DNA of 64,000 nucleotides from positions 3,472,001-3,536,000 of the forward strand of contig NZ_LT629758.1 of NCBI RefSeq assembly GCF_900104725.1, written 5' to 3'. Shown in pieces: positions 60,253-64,000 of this stretch. Each line of letters starts with the position of its first letter. The stretch's first letter is position 1. Below the pieces are notes generated by a model. The model did not search any database and was not told where the DNA came from. It saw nothing but the letters and a program-made list of their open reading frames with translations. The position numbers and the translations under genes were made by a program. This DNA comes from Actinoplanes derwentensis. GTDB taxonomy: Bacteria > Actinomycetota > Actinomycetes > Mycobacteriales > Micromonosporaceae.

Positions 60253-60957
60253 TCAGCGCAAGGCGGCTTCCAAGGGCTGCCGATGCCGCTGGGTCCACGT
60301 ATACGCGTCCCGTACCGCATCGATCACGCCCGACGACCGCAACCGCGACATCGCCGGGTCGCCGGAGTCCGCACCCGCCTCGATGCCTCGCCAGCAGCGA
60401 TCCTGCCACCAGAGGATCGCCGGGACCAGGCCGGCCCGGATCGACCGAAGGCCGTAACCGTCGATGATCTCCCGGATCAGCCGGGCCGCCTCCGGAACGT
60501 CCGGACCGGCCGGTCCCAGGCCCGCGAACTGCCAGCACGCGTGGGCCACGTCGTGCACCCGCTTGCCGGGTGCGGCGAGGTCCCAGTCCAGGAACGCCAC
60601 CGCCCGATCATCGCGGTAGACGGTGTTCTTCGGGGACAGGTCGTTGTGGCAGACGACCTCGTGCGGGCCGGCCAGGGTGGTGCCGGCGGTCAGGCCGTGG
60701 AACTCGCGGATCAGGCGGCCCACCGACACCAGGTTCGCGGTGCGGGAACCGGTCAGCGGAACCGACCCGGGCAGGAATTCGAGCATGTCCCGGCCCTGGT
60801 CGTCGACGCCCAGGTAGCGGGGTGATCCGCTCCACGACTCCAGGTGCCGCAACACCGCGTGCACGAACGGCGGATCAGGCGGCGGCGTCTTGCGGACCGT
60901 GCCGCCGACCCGGACCGCGTCGCCGATGAAACCACCCGGCAATGGCTGTTCCAGCAT
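60253..60957 (-). CDS. aminoglycoside phosphotransferase-fold kinase
   Basis: 234 residues, shorter than most APH enzymes (about 260-300), with a reduced N-lobe. The catalytic loop VVCHNDLSPKNTVY (Asp base, Asn metal ligand) and metal-binding AFLDWDLA are intact, so it is likely active. The family phosphorylates antibiotics, choline, homoserine or sugars; the substrate here is unknown. It is in line with the TPR-like gene 23 bp upstream and the nitroreductase gene 31 bp downstream. Confidence 0.85.
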   Translation of the reverse strand: MLEQPLPGGFIGDAVRVGGTVRKTPPPDPPFVHAVLRHLESWSGSPRYLGVDDQGRDMLEFLPGSVPLTGSRTANLVSVGRLIREFHGLTAGTTLAGPHEVVCHNDLSPKNTVYRDDRAVAFLDWDLAAPGKRVHDVAHACWQFAGLGPAGPDVPEAARLIREIIDGYGLRSIRAGLVPAILWWQDRCWRGIEAGADSGDPAMSRLRSSGVIDAVRDAYTWTQRHRQPLEAALR

Positions 60958-60980
60958 CAGACCACTCTGGCACCCGCGGC

Positions 60981-61757
60981 TCAGGCGGCTCGGGCGCCCG
61001 CCAGGAAACTGTCGGCCTGCTGGGTCAGGCGGGGCAGTCCGAGGGCGCGGGCCCAGCGGGCGATCTCGCCGGCCAGGCGGTCGGCGCCGGAGTCATCGCC
61101 CAGGTCGCGGGCCAGGACCGCCAGGAGCATCTGCTGGGCCAGGGTTCCGCAGACCAGGCCGGACCGGGCGCCGAGTGTGGTGGCCAGCTCCCAGCGCTGC
61201 CCGGCCGAGGTCAGGTCGCCACGGTTGCGGTCGTGGTCACCGAGGTGCCGGAGGGCTTCCCGGGCCAGCAGATCGTCCCCTCCACCGGTGGCGGCCCGCA
61301 GCGCCAGCTCGTAGTGCCGTGGGGACACGTCACGTTGTGCGAAGTGGTTGTCGGCGATCAGACCGAGGTACATGTGGGCCCAGCCCTGACGTACCAGCGA
61401 AGTGGTCTCTGTCGCCAGACGACCGCACCGGGCCCGCATCTCGGTGAGCACCTGCGGGTCCTTGCCGTCGGGACCGAACCGGTAACCGTCGGGGCCGCGC
61501 AGCGCGGTCATGTAGTCGTGTTTGAGCCGGAGGAACGCGAGATCCCAGGTGGGGCCGCAGATCCGGTCGGCGGTCTCCAGCCGGGCGAGGCCCAGGGCGC
61601 TGCCGGTGTGCCAGTCGCATTCCGCCGCCACCTCAGCCGCGGCCGCCGCGGTCCGGGCGTCCGCCGGAAAAGCGTCCAGCAGGCGGAGGGCCTGGTCCCA
61701 GCGGGCGGCGTAGGACAGGGCGAGCGCGGAGGAGACGATCTCATCGACGTATGTCAT
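60981..61757 (-). CDS. TPR-like helical-repeat protein
   Basis: 258 residues from ATG 61757, where the divergent marR region ends; an open frame continues upstream but is antisense to marR. All-helical with TPR-like pairs (ALALSYAARWDQALRLLDAFPADA, ALRHLGDHDRNRGDLTSAGQRWELA). No catalytic motif. It probably heads an operon with the kinase, nitroreductase and flavin reductase and is controlled by the divergent MarR regulator. Confidence 0.75.
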   Translation of the reverse strand: MTYVDEIVSSALALSYAARWDQALRLLDAFPADARTAAAAAEVAAECDWHTGSALGLARLETADRICGPTWDLAFLRLKHDYMTALRGPDGYRFGPDGKDPQVLTEMRARCGRLATETTSLVRQGWAHMYLGLIADNHFAQRDVSPRHYELALRAATGGGDDLLAREALRHLGDHDRNRGDLTSAGQRWELATTLGARSGLVCGTLAQQMLLAVLARDLGDDSGADRLAGEIARWARALGLPRLTQQADSFLAGARAA

Positions 61758-61768
61758 GGCGCCGACGC

Positions 61769-61805
61769 TAGTTATGCGAAAAACTATCCACAAGAAAACT
61801 AGTTT
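61769..61805. promoter_or_regulatory. MarR-type operators in the TPR/marR divergent region
   Basis: An inverted pair TAGTT (61769-61773) and AACTA (61782-61786), and a perfect 10-bp palindrome AAACTAGTTT (61796-61805), share the same half-site and lie in a markedly AT-rich 60-bp gap. They would place a MarR dimer over both promoters. Confidence 0.65.
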
Positions 61806-61817
61806 GAGGAGGGGCGG

Positions 61818-62312
61818 ATGGCAAAGGATAAAGCGGACATCCTGGTGGAGGCCTGGGCGGCCGAACTGGACTGGCTCGACCCGGTCCAGGAAGCGATCAT
61901 CGTGCGGCTGTCGGTGCTCGGAAGGCATCTCGCCCAGGCTCGCAAGACCGCTCTGGCCGCCGGCGATCTGGCGTACTGGCAGTTCAAGGTCCTGTTGATC
62001 CTGCGCCGTGGCGGCCCGCCCTACCAGGCCAGCCCGTCCGAACTCGCCGACAGCCTCGGGCTGACCCGGGGCGCCCTGTCGGCGCGGCTGCGGCCGATCG
62101 AGGAGGCCGGGCTCATCACCCGCACCGGGGCCGACGACCGCGACCGCAGGCGGGTGCGGGTGACCCTCACCGAGGCCGGGCATCGAGCGTTCGAGCAGCA
62201 CATCGGCACCGAGTACCGGGCCGAGACCGCGTTACTGGCCGCCCTCGACGCCAGTGAACGCCAGGCCCTGGCCGACCTGCTCCGCAAAGTCGTCCTCGCC
62301 GCTCAGGAGTGA
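61818..62312 (+). CDS. MarR-family transcriptional regulator
   Basis: 164 residues; GAGGAGGGG before the ATG. Winged helix (about 60-125): WQFKVLLILRRGGPPYQASPSELADSLGLTRGALSARLRPIEEAGLITRTGADDRDRRRVRVTLTEAG in outline, with the DRR wing. It is divergent from the TPR-like gene and has operator-like repeats in between. Its 3' end overlaps the convergent hypothetical gene by 10 bp. Confidence 0.93.
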   Translation: MAKDKADILVEAWAAELDWLDPVQEAIIVRLSVLGRHLAQARKTALAAGDLAYWQFKVLLILRRGGPPYQASPSELADSLGLTRGALSARLRPIEEAGLITRTGADDRDRRRVRVTLTEAGHRAFEQHIGTEYRAETALLAALDASERQALADLLRKVVLAAQE

Positions 62313-62875
62313 TCCACCGACTGCAGAAAAACGCAGGTCAGAGCCGCCTGAGCGGGTTTGGTGTCGGTGAGCGCCCGAAACTCCGGATCCGCGTCGACCG
62401 GCATCACACAGGCCCGCGCCTCGTCGATCCGCTGCATCGCCGCGGTGATGTCCCGTTCCCGGTCCGGGCAGCGGTGCGTGATGTCGATATAGACCTTGTT
62501 GAGCGTACCGTCGTCGGTGTTGGCCGCCACCCAGTCGTCGAACTGGTCGGCCTCCCAGCCGCAGGCCAGCCCCGCGATCTCCTCGACCTTGGCGAAGTTG
62601 AGATCCGACAGCTTGTGCCCGACCTCCTGCTCGACGGCCTTGCGATAGCTGACCGCGTCATAGGCGAACGGCGCGGCCACCGCCGCCGCCGGCACCTCCA
62701 CCGGCTGCTCCGGCCCGTGCGGAAACAAGACCCACCCCACCACGAACCCACCGGCGGTCAGCAGCCCCAGCGCTCCCGCGGCCAGCCGCTCGCGCGGATC
62801 ACCGGGCCGCGCGTGCCGCCCCCGGCCCCGCGCGTGCACCCCAGCCGCGTGCCGCCCCCGATACCGCCCCGCCAT
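62303..62875 (-). CDS. hypothetical membrane-anchored protein
   Basis: 190 residues. A basic cytoplasmic N-terminus (Arg/His/Gly-rich, about 1-30) precedes one transmembrane helix (about 32-50) and an outside domain of about 140 residues with four cysteines (GLACGW, THRCPD, RACVMP, LTCVF), possibly two disulfides. I do not recognise the family. It is a single gene, convergent with marR. Confidence 0.65.
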   Translation of the reverse strand: MAGRYRGRHAAGVHARGRGRHARPGDPRERLAAGALGLLTAGGFVVGWVLFPHGPEQPVEVPAAAVAAPFAYDAVSYRKAVEQEVGHKLSDLNFAKVEEIAGLACGWEADQFDDWVAANTDDGTLNKVYIDITHRCPDRERDITAAMQRIDEARACVMPVDADPEFRALTDTKPAQAALTCVFLQSVDHS

Positions 62876-63119
62876 GCCCGTTTCTCCCGCCGTGTGATGG
62901 GCGTCCCCACTACACGTCGGCCGATCCGGTCCCTCTTAAAGCAACAAGCCCCTTTTCTGGTACGCCCGCCCAAGGCCCCGTGCCCACCCCACAAGCCAGG
63001 CGGCCCGCCCGGACCGCCCCGCGCCCGCCGGGCGTGAGCGTCCCCGCACCGTCACGCCATTACCGCCACACAGCCAACGGGCTCTGGCTTCGGCCTAGCC
63101 GGCCGGGGTTTCGTGCTGT

Positions 63120-63148
63120 CCCAGCGGCCCCGGGGTGGGGCCGCTGGG
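63120..63148 (-). terminator. hairpin terminator after the GH43-RICIN gene
   Basis: Perfect 12-bp arms CCCAGCGGCCCC and GGGGCCGCTGGG with a 5-nt loop, 8 bp after the stop codon of the glycosidase gene. The rest of the 281-bp gap (62876-63156) shows no gene. Confidence 0.8.
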
Positions 63149-63156
63149 CGGCGAGG

Positions 63157-64000
63157 CTACGACACGGTGCGGGTCCACTGCTGGTTGGTGCCGGTGCCGC
63201 AGGTGTACTGGGTGATGTCGGCGCCGTCGGCGGTGTTCGACGAGACCACGTCCAGGCACTTGCCGCTGTGCCGGGCCTTCAGCTGGTAGTAGCTGCCGGT
63301 CGCCACCCACTGCCACTGCTGGTTGGTGCCGGTGCCGCACGTGTACTGGACGATGTTGGCGTTGTCGGCGGTGGACGCCGAGGCCACGTCGAGGCATTTG
63401 CCGCTGTGCTGGGCGACGATCTGGAAATAGCCGCCGCCGGCGTCGCGGAACTCGAACTTCTGGTTGCCGCCGCCGTTCCACGTGTACTGCTTGATCTCGG
63501 CACTGTTGGCCTGCGAACTGCTGACCACGTCCATCACCTTGCCGCTGTTGCGGTTGGTGATCCGGTAATAGGTGGCCGGGTTGCCGGTGATCGTGCCGGC
63601 CGCCGCGTCGATCGTGATCGTCGGGTACCACGACAGCGACATCGATGTGGACGACGGGAAGGCGATCGGCAGCCACACGTACCGGGAGTCGTTGACCGGC
63701 CCGGACCAGGCCCCGGCCCAGCGGTCACCCAGGTAGAGGTAGCTGGTGCCGGAGGTGCCCTGGACCGGGAGCACGTAGGCCGGCTGCGAGCCGTAGGAGG
63801 TGGAGTCGCCCACGTTGGTCCAGCCGGACCAGGGGCCGCTGATGCTGGTGGCGGTGGCGTACTTGGACTGGTTGGGGTTCCAGCCGGAGGTGCCCGAGGT
63901 GAGCAGGAAGTAGACGCCGTTGCGCTGGAACATCGCGGGCGCTTCCCGGGTGGCGTTGTCCCAGAAGTTGCCGACGACGGTGGAGACGTTCAGGAAGTCG
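63157..64000 (-). CDS. secreted GH43-type glycosidase with RICIN (CBM13) domain, 3' part
   Basis: The gene enters from the right edge; 280 C-terminal residues are visible. The frame continues upstream of 63933 (TREAPAMFQRNGVYFLLTSG), so an ATG there is internal. The catalytic part retains REAPAMF, the late conserved Glu-containing motif of GH43, with YLYLGDRW and WLPI as in beta-1,3-galactanase/arabinofuranosidase-like GH43 members. A RICIN beta-trefoil follows, with three repeats ending in QxF/QxW (NQKFEF, NQQWQW, NQQWTR). It probably acts on arabinogalactan-like plant polymers outside the cell; subfamily is uncertain without the N-terminus. Confidence 0.85.
   Translation of the reverse strand, partial: DFLNVSTVVGNFWDNATREAPAMFQRNGVYFLLTSGTSGWNPNQSKYATATSISGPWSGWTNVGDSTSYGSQPAYVLPVQGTSGTSYLYLGDRWAGAWSGPVNDSRYVWLPIAFPSSTSMSLSWYPTITIDAAAGTITGNPATYYRITNRNSGKVMDVVSSSQANSAEIKQYTWNGGGNQKFEFRDAGGGYFQIVAQHSGKCLDVASASTADNANIVQYTCGTGTNQQWQWVATGSYYQLKARHSGKCLDVVSSNTADGADITQYTCGTGTNQQWTRTVS

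Noticed and set aside
63157..63933. Complete RICIN-domain gene starting at the ATG at 63933
   Set aside because: The frame stays open and conserved (GH43-like REAPAMF) up to the window edge, so this ATG is internal to a larger gene.

Overview
The window is very GC-rich, with short, overlapping ATGA/GTGA gene junctions and frequent GTG/TTG starts. Together with a DivIVA-domain protein, a GPP34 protein, STAS-domain regulators, a KaiC-like ATPase, an iron box of the IdeR/DmdR type and RICIN/CBM-bearing secreted glycosidases, this points to a chromosomal piece of a filamentous actinomycete. Micromonosporaceae, Actinoplanes-like, is my best guess; that is an inference from gene content, not a phylogenetic result. 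I see no rRNA, tRNA, CRISPR array, insertion sequence or phage gene.

Layout. 1-5.8 kb (minus strand): a LacI-controlled glycoside locus with a secreted clan GH-A (GH39-like) enzyme carrying two CBMs, a cytosolic GH36 alpha-galactosidase and the start of an ABC sugar-binding lipoprotein; two perfect 14-bp palindromes precede the first enzyme gene. 6-11.8 kb: small membrane proteins, an OmpR-type two-component system coupled to a GerMN lipoprotein, and two STAS proteins, one with a Cys-rich N-terminus. 12.2-13.8 kb: a DivIVA-domain protein and the bacterioferritin pair bfd-bfr, with iron boxes before bfd. 14-16.7 kb: a lipoprotein, an alpha/beta hydrolase and its divergent TetR regulator. 16.7-24.7 kb: a 1525-residue HEAT-repeat protein converging on a KaiC-like ATPase that is co-transcribed with a GAF-PP2C-MerR-REC protein.

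24.9-30.6 kb: a Tat-exported sugar-binding lipoprotein, two CUT1 permeases and a PcRGLX/YetA-like (exo-rhamnogalacturonan lyase family) Tat protein. 30.6-42.4 kb: dialkylglycine decarboxylase with LysR regulator, an HxlR-2OG oxygenase-hydrolase operon, a dienelactone-hydrolase-like protein, a DEAD-box helicase, an SDR/XRE divergent pair, a sigma factor with its CU044_5270-type partner and a GPP34 protein. 42.5-46.8 kb: a TetR-MMPL exporter operon and a Cys/Met-metabolism PLP enzyme.

46.9-58.1 kb is the most interesting part: a complete-looking import and catabolic locus for unsaturated-uronide oligosaccharides. On the minus strand lie DUF2264, a sugar-binding lipoprotein, two permeases, a YesL-like protein, a GH88 unsaturated glucuronyl hydrolase, a KduI/IolB isomerase and KduD. 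Divergent from it are a cytosolic heparinase II/III-family protein and a regulator with a DeoR-type DNA-binding head on a LacI-type sugar-binding body. The expected flow is import, intracellular lyase cleavage, GH88 release of unsaturated uronate, KduI-like isomerisation and KduD reduction to KDG. The polymer is not identifiable from sequence.

58-62.9 kb holds a possible operon (TPR-like protein, aminoglycoside-phosphotransferase-fold kinase, tandem nitroreductase-domain protein, flavin reductase), a MarR regulator and a hypothetical membrane protein. The window ends inside a GH43-RICIN gene.
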